Below, piece by piece: positions 11,474-18,769 of a stretch of 64,000 bases of DNA. Position numbers and translations under genes: made by a program. The DNA is from Polyangium sp. 6x1 (lineage in GTDB: Bacteria > Myxococcota_A > Polyangia > Polyangiales > Polyangiaceae), in the NCBI RefSeq assembly GCF_029946515.1, contig NZ_JARZHH010000002.1, forward strand, positions 248,001 to 312,000. Direction: 5' to 3'. Position 1 is the stretch's first letter; each line of letters opens with the position of its first letter. The notes under the pieces were generated by a model. The model was given only the letters and a program-made list of their open reading frames with translations, was not told the DNA's origin and did no database searches.

Positions 11474-12775
11474 TTAGCTCCGGTCTTCGATGGAGATGTA
11501 GTTGCGCTCGACCTCGCCCGTGTAGATCTGGCGCGGGCGGCCGATCTTCGTGGACGAGTTCTCGTTCTGCTCTTTCCAGTGCGCGATCCAGCCGGGCAGG
11601 CGGCCGAGCGCGAACATGACGGTGAACATGTTCGTCGGGAAGCCGAGCGCCCGGTAGATGATGCCGCTGTAGAAGTCGACGTTCGGATAGAGCTTGCGCT
11701 CCACGAAGTACGGGTCGCTGAGCGCCGCCTCTTCGAGCTTGCGGCCGATGTCGAGGAGCGGATCCTTGATGCCGAGCTTCGAGAGAACCTTGTCCGCCGC
11801 AGCCTTGATGATGCGCGCGCGCGGGTCGTAGTTCTTGTACACGCGGTGGCCGAAGCCCATGAGCTTGAAGCCCGAGGTCTTGTCTTTCGCGAGCTTCACG
11901 AACTTCGAGACGTCGCCGCCGTCCTTGCGGATCTCCTCGAGCATCTCGATGACCTCTTGGTTCGCGCCGCCGTGCAGCGGGCCCCAGAGGGCACAGATGC
12001 CCGCCGCGATCGAGGCGAAGAGGTTCGCCTTCGCGCTGCCCACGAGCCGCACCGTCGACGTCGAACAGTTCTGTTCGTGATCGGCGTGCAGGATGAGCAG
12101 GAGGTTCAGGACCTTCACGATGTCCTCGTCGATCTCGTACGGCTCCGCCGGGACCGAGAACATCATGTTGAGGAAGTTCGCACAGTACGAGAGCGAGTTC
12201 TGCGGGTAGACGAAGGGCTGGCCGATCGACTTCTTGTACGAGAACGCCGCGATCGTGCGGACCTTCGAGAGAAGGCGCGCGATCGTCATGTCCACCATGT
12301 CGCGGTTGTCCGCGTCGATCGCCTCGGGATAGAAGCTCGAGAGCGAACACACCATCGACGACAGGATCGCCATCGGGTGCGCCGTCGAGGGATAGCCCTC
12401 GTAGAAGTGCTTCATGTCCTCGTGGATCAACGAGTGCCGCGTGAGGAGCGTCGAGAAGCGCGAGAGCTCCCCACGGCTCGGGAGGTGGCCGTAAATCAGG
12501 AGGTAGGCGACCTCCACGAACGTGGACTTCTCACCGAGCTGCTCGATCGGAATACCCCGATACCGCAGGATGCCCTGCTCCCCGTCGATGAAACAGATCG
12601 AGCTCGACGTGGACGCGGTGTTCACGAACGCCGGGTCGAGCACCACGTAGCCGGTCTTTGCGCGGAGCGTCGAGATGTCGATGCCCTTCTCGTTCTCCGT
12701 CCCGGTCACGATCGGAAGCTCGATCGTCTGCTCCTGTCCATCTTTGTTCAGCGTGAGCTTGGCCGATTCCTGCAC
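11474..12775 (-). CDS. gltA: Citrate synthase, type II
   Basis: Cytoplasmic TCA-cycle enzyme that condenses acetyl-CoA and oxaloacetate into citrate; 433 residues, close to the E. coli hexameric form. Catalytic regions visible are LHADHEQNCSTSTVRLVGS, WGPLHGGANQEV (catalytic His), GFGHRVYKNYDPRA (His that binds substrate) and NVDFYSGIIY (catalytic Asp). The GTG start at 12775 is chosen because it is preceded by GAAAGGAGGACGC, an excellent ribosome binding site. The open frame extends further upstream, but that part has no homology character. A 236-bp gap separates it from the divergent DUF1415 gene. Confidence 0.96.
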   Translation of the reverse strand: MQESAKLTLNKDGQEQTIELPIVTGTENEKGIDISTLRAKTGYVVLDPAFVNTASTSSSICFIDGEQGILRYRGIPIEQLGEKSTFVEVAYLLIYGHLPSRGELSRFSTLLTRHSLIHEDMKHFYEGYPSTAHPMAILSSMVCSLSSFYPEAIDADNRDMVDMTIARLLSKVRTIAAFSYKKSIGQPFVYPQNSLSYCANFLNMMFSVPAEPYEIDEDIVKVLNLLLILHADHEQNCSTSTVRLVGSAKANLFASIAAGICALWGPLHGGANQEVIEMLEEIRKDGGDVSKFVKLAKDKTSGFKLMGFGHRVYKNYDPRARIIKAAADKVLSKLGIKDPLLDIGRKLEEAALSDPYFVERKLYPNVDFYSGIIYRALGFPTNMFTVMFALGRLPGWIAHWKEQNENSSTKIGRPRQIYTGEVERNYISIEDRS

Positions 12776-12777
12776 GC

Positions 12778-12788
12778 GTCCTCCTTTC
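12778..12788 (-). promoter_or_regulatory. Ribosome binding site that fixes the gltA GTG start
   Basis: GAAAGGAGGAC on the minus strand contains a full AGGAGG, with four bases between it and the GTG. It selects GTG at 12775 over upstream in-frame ATG codons. Confidence 0.75.
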
Positions 12789-13011
12789 ACCACACCCGCC
12801 GCAGCGGCGGCATAAGTACCACGGCTGCTCGACATAAGCCGAGCGGAACCACGCGGGAAGTCTCCACGTGGGCTCAAATCTCGTGAGGGCGCCGGAAAAC
12901 ACAGGGTTTCTGCTCTTGAAGTGTTGGTCTGGCCACCAAGACGAGGCGAGCGACGGGCTCCGCGGGGCAAACCGCGCGGCGGCCCTGGAAAACTTTGGTA
13001 GGTACACGAGG

Positions 13012-13659
13012 ATGGCCGCGCTCGAGCCGATGATCCGGGGCAAGCTCGCCTCCCACCCCGATGCGACCGCGTTCGCCGCCGAGGTCCTGCGCGTCCATCG
13101 GCGCTACGCGACGGAGATCGTGCAGGCGTACGCGCTCTGCCCGTTCGTCCGGGATGTGGACGTGGCGTTCGGGAAGTTCTGCGTGATGCTCGACCACGAG
13201 CCAGACCTCGACGCGACGCGCGAAGCGGTCGTTGCGGCGCAAAGCAATGTGCTGCACGTGGTCTTCCCGCTGTCGCTGCCGCCGCCGAACGTGTTCGAGC
13301 GGTTCGCGTCGACGCTGCTCACCCGTTTGCAAGGGTTTTTCGCGGAGGCGCCGGTGATGGCGGCGTTTCACCCCGCGCTCGTCGGCGATCGCGACGCAGC
13401 GCATCGCCTCGTGGGGCTCTTGCGCCGCGCGCCCGACCCGTTCGTGCAGTTCATCCCCGCAGGCGTGCACGAGGGCGGCACGGTGTTCGCGACGTCGATC
13501 GAGGAGTTCGAGGCGAGCGCCGTCGACCGCTCGGAGCTCACGTTCCAGAAGCTCCGCGGCGAGCCGATCGAGGCGCTGCTCGCGCGGGCCGAGGAGATCC
13601 GCGCGGATCGGGATCAGGCGTACGCGCGGTTCGCCGGTCTCGTGGGCCCGGCGAGCTAG
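13012..13659 (+). CDS. DUF1415-like protein
   Basis: A 215-residue cytoplasmic protein. The family-like core is ATEIVQAYALCPFVRDVDVAF, matching the conserved aromatic/LCPF motif of DUF1415, followed by VLHVVFPLSLPPPNVFERF and a C-terminal helical segment. No catalytic motif is evident. The ATG at 13012 (MAALEPMIRGKLASHPDA) is preferred to the in-frame ATG at 12868, whose extra residues look non-coding. It is divergent from gltA, with a shared 236-bp promoter region, and convergent with the HU gene. Confidence 0.7.
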   Translation: MAALEPMIRGKLASHPDATAFAAEVLRVHRRYATEIVQAYALCPFVRDVDVAFGKFCVMLDHEPDLDATREAVVAAQSNVLHVVFPLSLPPPNVFERFASTLLTRLQGFFAEAPVMAAFHPALVGDRDAAHRLVGLLRRAPDPFVQFIPAGVHEGGTVFATSIEEFEASAVDRSELTFQKLRGEPIEALLARAEEIRADRDQAYARFAGLVGPAS

Positions 13660-13668
13660 TCGCGCGAC

Positions 13669-13727
13669 AAAAAAGAAAACGGGCCGCGCGCCGGCTTCGC
13701 TCAGCGAAGACCGGCGTTCCGCGACCC
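13669..13727 (-). terminator. Rho-independent terminator of the HU gene
   Basis: On the minus strand a GC-rich imperfect stem is built around GCCGGTCTTCGC-TGA-GCGAAGCCGGC, extended outward by CGCG and GGG pairings. It is followed by GTTTTCTTTTTTG (bases 13680-13668), a clear T-tract. It lies about 35 nt past the HU stop codon. Confidence 0.8.
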
Positions 13728-13759
13728 GTGCCCCGCCCATGAGGGACGGGAGCGAAGGC

Positions 13760-14095
13760 TCAGCCCATCGCGTCTTTGACCGCCTTGATCGGGCGGGCGC
13801 GGACCGTCTTGCTCGCCGGCTTGGCCGGGAACGTCATCGGCTGCTTCGTGAAGGGGTTCACGCCCTCACGCGCCTTCGTGGCCGGCTTCTTCACGACGCG
13901 GAACTTGGCGAAGCCGGGCACGGTGAAGATGCCGGCCTTCTTGAGCTCGCGGTGGCCGATCTGCGCGAGGTTGTCGAGGACGAGCTTGACCTGCTTGCGC
14001 GTGATCTCGCCCCCCGCCTCCTCCGCAATCGCGTTCAGAAGCGCGCTCTTGCTGATCGAGGCCGCCTTCTTCGTCTCCGTCTTCTTGCCAGCCAT
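13760..14095 (-). CDS. HU/IHF-family nucleoid DNA-binding protein
   Basis: A 111-residue basic protein starting MAGKKTETKKAASISKSALL. It has the HU helical dimerisation region (LLNAIAEEAGGEITRKQVK), the beta-arm entry (IFTVPGFAKFRVVKKPA) and the arm/exit signature REGVNPFTKQPMTFPAKPA. It probably binds DNA as a dimer, bending it and organising the nucleoid. The ATG at 14095 has GGAGG upstream (CTCGGAGGAAACACATC), so it is chosen over the longer open frame. The N-terminal Lys-rich extension and the Lys/Arg-rich C-terminus are slightly longer than in E. coli HU. It is monocistronic with its own strong terminator. Confidence 0.92.
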   Translation of the reverse strand: MAGKKTETKKAASISKSALLNAIAEEAGGEITRKQVKLVLDNLAQIGHRELKKAGIFTVPGFAKFRVVKKPATKAREGVNPFTKQPMTFPAKPASKTVRARPIKAVKDAMG

Positions 14096-14514
14096 GATGT
14101 GTTTCCTCCGAGGTAAAAGCCCCTCTCGCGGCCCAAACAACCACAAGGAACGCGTTAGGTCGAGCGGGAAATCGTCGTTCGGACCGACAAAAATAGGCCA
14201 TTCGGCGAAGCTCCCGCCCGAGGGCGCGGGCGGAAGGGGCCCTCCGAGCGGAGGCGGAAGTGGCCCAAGGAGCCCCGATTTACAGGCAAAACGCGCGATC
14301 TTCCGGGAGAACCCTCGCGGCGCGGAGCGGAGGATCGCGGCGCGGTGGGAGGTTCGGCTACCACGAAAACGGCGGATCCCGAAGGGTCCGCGCAGATCCG
14401 GCCCCGCCGGGGGAGCGCGCGGCGCGCGGTGACGCGAGGCGAATTTTTTCACGGGACGGCCGAGAGACAGGCCTCCGGCGAGGGGACACGCGCGGACGAA
14501 CCCCTCTCGAAAGC
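14096..14514. other. 419-bp intergenic region upstream of HU
   Basis: No convincing gene in either strand. The part near 14096-14200 is the HU 5' leader and probably its promoter; it is less GC-rich than its surroundings and includes GGCCTATTTTTGTCGG on the minus strand, but I cannot name -35 and -10 boxes with confidence. A short imperfect hairpin around 14371-14391 (GCGGATCCC-GAA-GGGTCCGC) lies downstream of the NAD kinase gene. A TTTTTT run at about 14443 follows a GC-rich stretch on the plus strand but has no matching gene. Confidence 0.5.
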
Positions 14515-15546
14515 TCAGCGCGCGTGGTCGTCGCGGCGCGCGGCGCGGCGCGGGACGTGCGGCGCGGGTTCGTCATGATCGACGCCCCAGCGCCGCGTGG
14601 GCGCGATGCCGAGCACGGTGAGGTCCTCGTTCGCCTGCGTGAACTCCAAGAGATCGCCGACGCCGACGTCGATCGTTCGGTTCGGCCCGTCGATGAAGAG
14701 CTTCGCGTCCGTCATCTTGCTGCGCACGACGAGCGGCGTCCCCGGCGGGATGAGCGCGTGGCGCAGGCGATACCGCTCGCCGTGCGGCGTGTAGGGCTCG
14801 CGGACGACGAGCTGCAATCGTTTGGACGTCAAAGCAATCACGCGGCCACCCGCGGAGCGCTGCGCGGCGGTGGAGCCGGCCGCGGGGCCGATCCAGAAGC
14901 CGCTCGACTTCTGCTCCTCCTCGATGCCGCCGAGCCGGACGATGTAGCGCGAGGTGGCGGCGGGCGAGACGTGGCAGAAGAGCGCGTCGTTGAGCACGCG
15001 GGCTGCGACGACGTGGCCGTTCACGCAGACCTGCATGCGCGTGAGCACGGCGCGGCGGAGCTCGCCGTGGAGCGCGCGGCTGATGGCGAGGGCGGCGTCG
15101 CCGCGGCGCGCGCCGCAGAAGAAGCCGACGGAGTACCCGGGCGCGCTGTTGATGCCGAGGATGGGGACATCCGCGACGGAGTGCGAAGCGCTGAGGAGCG
15201 TGCCGTCGCCGCCGACGGTGATGACGAGGTCGAGGCCGCGCGCGTCGAAGGCCTCGCCGACGCTGCCGCTGAACGCGACCTCCACGCCGAGCACGGCGAG
15301 CGCGGCTTTGACCTCGCGCACGGTGGCCTCGTGTTCCTCGTGCGCGGCGCGCAGGTGCGCGACGGTGGGGTCGTGCGCGGCGAGCAGGCGCTGGATGCGG
15401 CCGTTCTTGCGCTCCTCTACCTGCACCCGATAGGCCGAGCGCTTGACGATGAGCGCGACCTTGAACGTGGGAGCGCTGCGCGCCGCGAGGCCGTTCGTGC
15501 CCGCGGGCGTCGTCTTCTTCGCGGCGCGCGATGAGGCGCGGCTCAC
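14515..15546 (-). CDS. nadK: NAD kinase (PpnK/NadK family)
   Basis: A 343-residue cytoplasmic enzyme expected to phosphorylate NAD to NADP. The diagnostic GGDGT motif is at 112-116 (VITVGGDGTLLSASH), followed by ILGINSAPGYSVGFF, the ND-containing segment ARVLNDALFCHVSPAATSRY and the Gly-rich loop SSGFWIGPAAGSTAA. The N-terminus has a Lys/Arg/Ala-rich extension and the C-terminus ends in a low-complexity Arg/His tail. The GTG start at 15546 overlaps the stop of the Nudix gene as GTGA, so the two are translationally coupled. Pairing with a Nudix hydrolase suggests a shared role in NAD(P) metabolism, by inference only. Confidence 0.85.
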   Translation of the reverse strand: MSRASSRAAKKTTPAGTNGLAARSAPTFKVALIVKRSAYRVQVEERKNGRIQRLLAAHDPTVAHLRAAHEEHEATVREVKAALAVLGVEVAFSGSVGEAFDARGLDLVITVGGDGTLLSASHSVADVPILGINSAPGYSVGFFCGARRGDAALAISRALHGELRRAVLTRMQVCVNGHVVAARVLNDALFCHVSPAATSRYIVRLGGIEEEQKSSGFWIGPAAGSTAAQRSAGGRVIALTSKRLQLVVREPYTPHGERYRLRHALIPPGTPLVVRSKMTDAKLFIDGPNRTIDVGVGDLLEFTQANEDLTVLGIAPTRRWGVDHDEPAPHVPRRAARRDDHAR

Positions 15547-16208
15547 GCGTCGAGCTCCGCGAGGCGGCGCAGCGCGAGCTCGGTCTTTTCATCTTCGAGC
15601 AGACCGCTCCGCGCGAGCGCGAGCGCCTCGTCGAGCGGGAGCGCGGCGATCGTGGCCTTGCGTTCGAGCACCGAGCCGTCCTCGGTCGGCGCCGTGCGCC
15701 GCGAAGGATCGACGGCGACGTGGAAGAAGAAGTGCCGCTCGCCGACCATGCCGGGCGCCGGGAACGAGGAGGGGCCGAGCGGCACGAGCGCGCGTGGGTC
15801 GACCTCGAAGCCGAGCTCTTCCTGGAGCTCGCGCGCGGCGCAAAGGAGCAGGCCCTCGGGGCTGCGTTCGTCGACTTCCACGAGGCCCGCGGGCAGCTCC
15901 CACAGGTTGCCGAGCTCGTCACGCTCGGGGACGGGCGAAGCGGCACGGCTCCGCAGCGCGACCGGGGGGCGCACCGAGGAGCGGAGGTAGACGTGGCGGA
16001 CGCCCTCGTCGTCGCGGAAGTGCGCGGCGATGACCACGGCGTCGAGCCGCTCGCGAGCGACGATATCGTAGGAGAAGGGCTCGCTCTGTTCGCCGTCCGG
16101 GAAGGAGGCGCGGAGCATGACGCGCTCCACGCGCAGGAAGGCGGGCGAGCTCGGTTCTGCGTGCTGGTCCTGCGTGAGCTCTATGCGTGGCAAGGGGGGC
16201 AGCGGCAT
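15543..16208 (-). CDS. Nudix hydrolase, ADP-ribose pyrophosphatase-like
   Basis: A 221-residue hydrolase of nucleoside diphosphate derivatives. The Nudix box reads GLVEVDERSPEGLLLCAARE then LQEELGF. The catalytic RELQEELG part is intact, but four extra residues lie between the first conserved Glu and the RE pair compared with GX5EX7REUXEEXGU. The preceding ELPAG resembles ADP-ribose or NAD-capped substrate hydrolases. The ATG at 16208 (MPLPPLPRIELTQDQ) is chosen; an in-frame ATG at 16226 is also possible. It overlaps the NAD kinase start by 4 nt, forming a two-gene operon. Confidence 0.82.
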   Translation of the reverse strand: MPLPPLPRIELTQDQHAEPSSPAFLRVERVMLRASFPDGEQSEPFSYDIVARERLDAVVIAAHFRDDEGVRHVYLRSSVRPPVALRSRAASPVPERDELGNLWELPAGLVEVDERSPEGLLLCAARELQEELGFEVDPRALVPLGPSSFPAPGMVGERHFFFHVAVDPSRRTAPTEDGSVLERKATIAALPLDEALALARSGLLEDEKTELALRRLAELDA

Positions 16209-16245
16209 CGCCGGAGCCCGGAGCATACGCCGAACGGTCCGTGCG

Positions 16246-17868
16246 TTACAGGACTTTTCCGGCCCAGAGCGCGGCGTTGTACGCGAGCTGTTTGCCCCAC
16301 GTGTAGCCCGAAGCGAGCGAGCAATCGGACGTGAGGTAATGAAAATCGAGATAGACGACGCGGCCGCCGCCATAGGGCCACTTCGCGACCGCGATCCGGC
16401 TCGCGTCGCCGAGCCACACGACCGAGCTCTTCGCGCCGGGCTTGAGCGTGAACTGAACCTCCTCCCAGCCGACGAAGTCGCCCTTCTGGAAGGTGACGCC
16501 TTGCAGGAGGACGTCGGCCGGATCGGTCACGCTCACGCTGAGCGGGTAGCTCTGGAAGCTGTTGATGTGCTGGCCCGTGACGGGCAAGCAATCGAGGTCG
16601 CCGTAGTTGCTGTAGAGCCACGGCGTGGCGATCACGCCGCCGCCGCCCTGCACGTAGGTGTTGAGGGTGGCGGGGCTGAAGCAGCTCATGAAGCCGTGGA
16701 GGATCACGACGTCGAACTTCTGGAGCGACGCGAGCGAGCAATCGGTGTTCACCACGGCCGAGCCGACGAAGGGCTGCGAGGCGAGGTGGGCGCGCAGGTC
16801 GTCGACGTAGAACGGTCCGCCCATCACGCCGATCTTCAAGAGCTTGCAGTCGTCGTCGGTCGAGAGATCACAACCCGCAGGGCAGCATCCGTCGCCGTTC
16901 GCGCACGCGAGGATGGGCGTGCCGTCGCCGCACGTGCCGGCCGAGCACGTCTCGCCCGTGGTGCAGGCCGTGTTGTCGTTGCACGTGGTGCCCGCAGGCA
17001 CGGGCGCGCCGACGCCGCATGCGCCGGCCGCGCAGACCTCGCCCGCGGTGCAGCTGTTGTTGTCGTCGCAGGCGGCGCCGTCGTTGCCGGCCGCCGTCGT
17101 GCACGTCTTCAGGATCTCGTCGCACTGCGGGATCTGGCAAGGATCGGCCGTCGGCGCGCACGGGTTCGGCTTGCCGATGCACTGGCCGGAGACGCAGACG
17201 TCCTCGACCGTGCAGAAGAGGTTGTCGTCGCAGAAGACGCCGTCGTTTTGCGGGACGGCGACGCAGCCGCTGGCCGGGTCGCAGATGCCGACGGCACAGT
17301 TGTCGTTGAGGAACGAGCAGTCGATCGGCGGGCCGAGCTGGCAGGAGCCGGCCTTGCACGTGCCGAGGTCGGTGCACAGGTCGCCGTCGTTGCAAAAGCC
17401 GCCCTCGTTGACGGGCGCGAACTCGCACGCGTCGTTCGCCTCGTTGCAGCTCCCGATCTTGCAGGACTCGCCGTTCGACGGGCAGAGCTTCGAGGTGCCC
17501 GCGGTGCACACGCCGCTCAGGCAGACGTCGTTGATGGTGCAAAAGAGCCCGTCGTCGCAGGGGCCGAAATCGTTCTTCGGCACGAGCTGACAGCCGCTCT
17601 CGCCGGCGCACACGCCGTCACTGCAAGGGCCTTCGAGCGGCACGCAGTCGAGGTCCGTTTCGCATGGCGTCCCGGGTGTGACGTCGGGGCCCGCGTCGAG
17701 CCCTCCCGCGCCGCCCATCCCGCCCGCGCCGCCCGCGCCGGCGTCACCGCCTGCGCCGGCGCCGACGTCGTCGGGCTTGTCGATGGGATTCGCGCAGGCA
17801 AAAGGCGCCGCGGCGAGCGTGAGGAGCGGAAGCAGGAGAAGCGGTGATGTAAGCGAAGAAGTACGCAT
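16246..17868 (-). CDS. Cys-rich repeat lipoprotein with ThuA/amidotransferase-like domain
   Basis: A protein of about 540 residues. Signal MRTSSLTSPLLLLPLLTLAA leads to a lipobox ending FAC. A Gly/Ala linker (GAGAGGDAGAGGAGG) is followed by about 270 residues of Cys-rich repeats of the type CxDGxxCTxxDxCxxGxC, resembling Dictyostelium-type and other secreted Cys repeats. The last about 200 residues form an alpha/beta domain beginning KIGVMGGPFYVDDLRAHLAS, with KFDVVILHGFMSC and GGGGVIATPWLY, reminiscent of ThuA/glutamine-amidotransferase-like folds. Start 17868 is chosen by analogy with two neighbouring secreted genes that share the same first 11 bases; an ATG at 17877 is also in frame. Probably surface exposed; function unknown. 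Confidence 0.75.
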   Translation of the reverse strand: MRTSSLTSPLLLLPLLTLAAAPFACANPIDKPDDVGAGAGGDAGAGGAGGMGGAGGLDAGPDVTPGTPCETDLDCVPLEGPCSDGVCAGESGCQLVPKNDFGPCDDGLFCTINDVCLSGVCTAGTSKLCPSNGESCKIGSCNEANDACEFAPVNEGGFCNDGDLCTDLGTCKAGSCQLGPPIDCSFLNDNCAVGICDPASGCVAVPQNDGVFCDDNLFCTVEDVCVSGQCIGKPNPCAPTADPCQIPQCDEILKTCTTAAGNDGAACDDNNSCTAGEVCAAGACGVGAPVPAGTTCNDNTACTTGETCSAGTCGDGTPILACANGDGCCPAGCDLSTDDDCKLLKIGVMGGPFYVDDLRAHLASQPFVGSAVVNTDCSLASLQKFDVVILHGFMSCFSPATLNTYVQGGGGVIATPWLYSNYGDLDCLPVTGQHINSFQSYPLSVSVTDPADVLLQGVTFQKGDFVGWEEVQFTLKPGAKSSVVWLGDASRIAVAKWPYGGGRVVYLDFHYLTSDCSLASGYTWGKQLAYNAALWAGKVL

Positions 17869-17945
17869 GGTCGCCATACTTACCGTGACGAACGTGCAGC
17901 GTCACGGCGAGGGCGACTTCTCGACGAGGGCGTGTCGAGGACGGC

Positions 17946-18728
17946 TCAGTCCTGCAAGCAGGCGCTGAGCTGCTGTCCGCATTTCTGTTGCAAGCAGCCG
18001 GAACACGCCTGCGAGGGTTGCCCGCCGCTCTGGCAGGTGTTCGCGCACTCGACCGTGCAACTCTGCTGGCAGGTGCACGTGTAGAGCGCGCCGAGCAAGG
18101 CGTCCGAGCCCTGGCACGGCGGATCACTGCCGCCCTGGAGGAGGTCGGAGCACGAGCTGCACGCGGGGCCGCCGCCGCCCGTGCCGCTTGCGCTGCTGCT
18201 CGTGGTCGTGCTCGCGCCGCCGCAGTAGCTGCCGCACTGCGCGCTGCACGAGGCACACGTGCAATCGTAGGCCGGTTGGGCCTGGGGGTACTGCGTCAGG
18301 CAATCGTCGACGCAGGCCTTGTCGGCGCAGTTCTGCCCGCACGTGAAGAAGCCCTGGCACGCCTGGCCGCAGGCGAAGATCTCGGCCTGGCAAGCGCCGA
18401 ACGCACATGTCCCGCAAGCCTGCGGATCGAAGCCGCCGCCCTGTCCGCCCTGTCCGCCCTGTCCTCCGGAGCCCGCGCTGCTCGAGCTCGGGCCCGTGCC
18501 CGTCGCAGCGCTGCTCGAGCTCGACGCGGCCCCGCCTTGTCCGCCCGCGCCGCCTTGTCCACCCGCGCCGCCGAGCCCGCCCTGTCCGCCCGCGCCGCCG
18601 CCTGCCCCGCCGTTTCCACCGGCCGTGCCGCCTCCGGAGAAGAGCGACTCCACCTCCGCCGCACAAGCGGTCACGGAGCCAAGGCCGAGCACGATCGACA
18701 AAAGTCCAAGTCGAAAAGAAGTACGCAT
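17946..18728 (-). CDS. Gly-rich, Cys-rich lipoprotein
   Basis: A 260-residue lipoprotein. MRTSFRLGLLSIVLGLGSVT is followed by AC, with the modified Cys at 22. A long low-complexity region rich in GGQGG, GGAGG and Ser runs carries two Cys-rich blocks: CGTCAFGACQAEIFACGQAC, and the C-terminal CSGCLQQKCGQQLSACLQD. This build is common in Polyangiales surface lipoproteins. It ends 78 nt before the next lipoprotein gene on the same strand and is divergent from the CNB/nucleoside kinase gene with only 41 bp between them. Function unknown. Confidence 0.75.
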   Translation of the reverse strand: MRTSFRLGLLSIVLGLGSVTACAAEVESLFSGGGTAGGNGGAGGGAGGQGGLGGAGGQGGAGGQGGAASSSSSAATGTGPSSSSAGSGGQGGQGGQGGGFDPQACGTCAFGACQAEIFACGQACQGFFTCGQNCADKACVDDCLTQYPQAQPAYDCTCASCSAQCGSYCGGASTTTSSSASGTGGGGPACSSCSDLLQGGSDPPCQGSDALLGALYTCTCQQSCTVECANTCQSGGQPSQACSGCLQQKCGQQLSACLQD

Positions 18729-18769
18729 GAAGGCACCTCGCGCGCGCATGGTAGCTCTCCCTGCGTCGC

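Noticed and set aside
11474-12970. Citrate synthase starting at 12970
   Set aside because: The first 65 residues lack family similarity, and a strong AGGAGG precedes the GTG at 12775.
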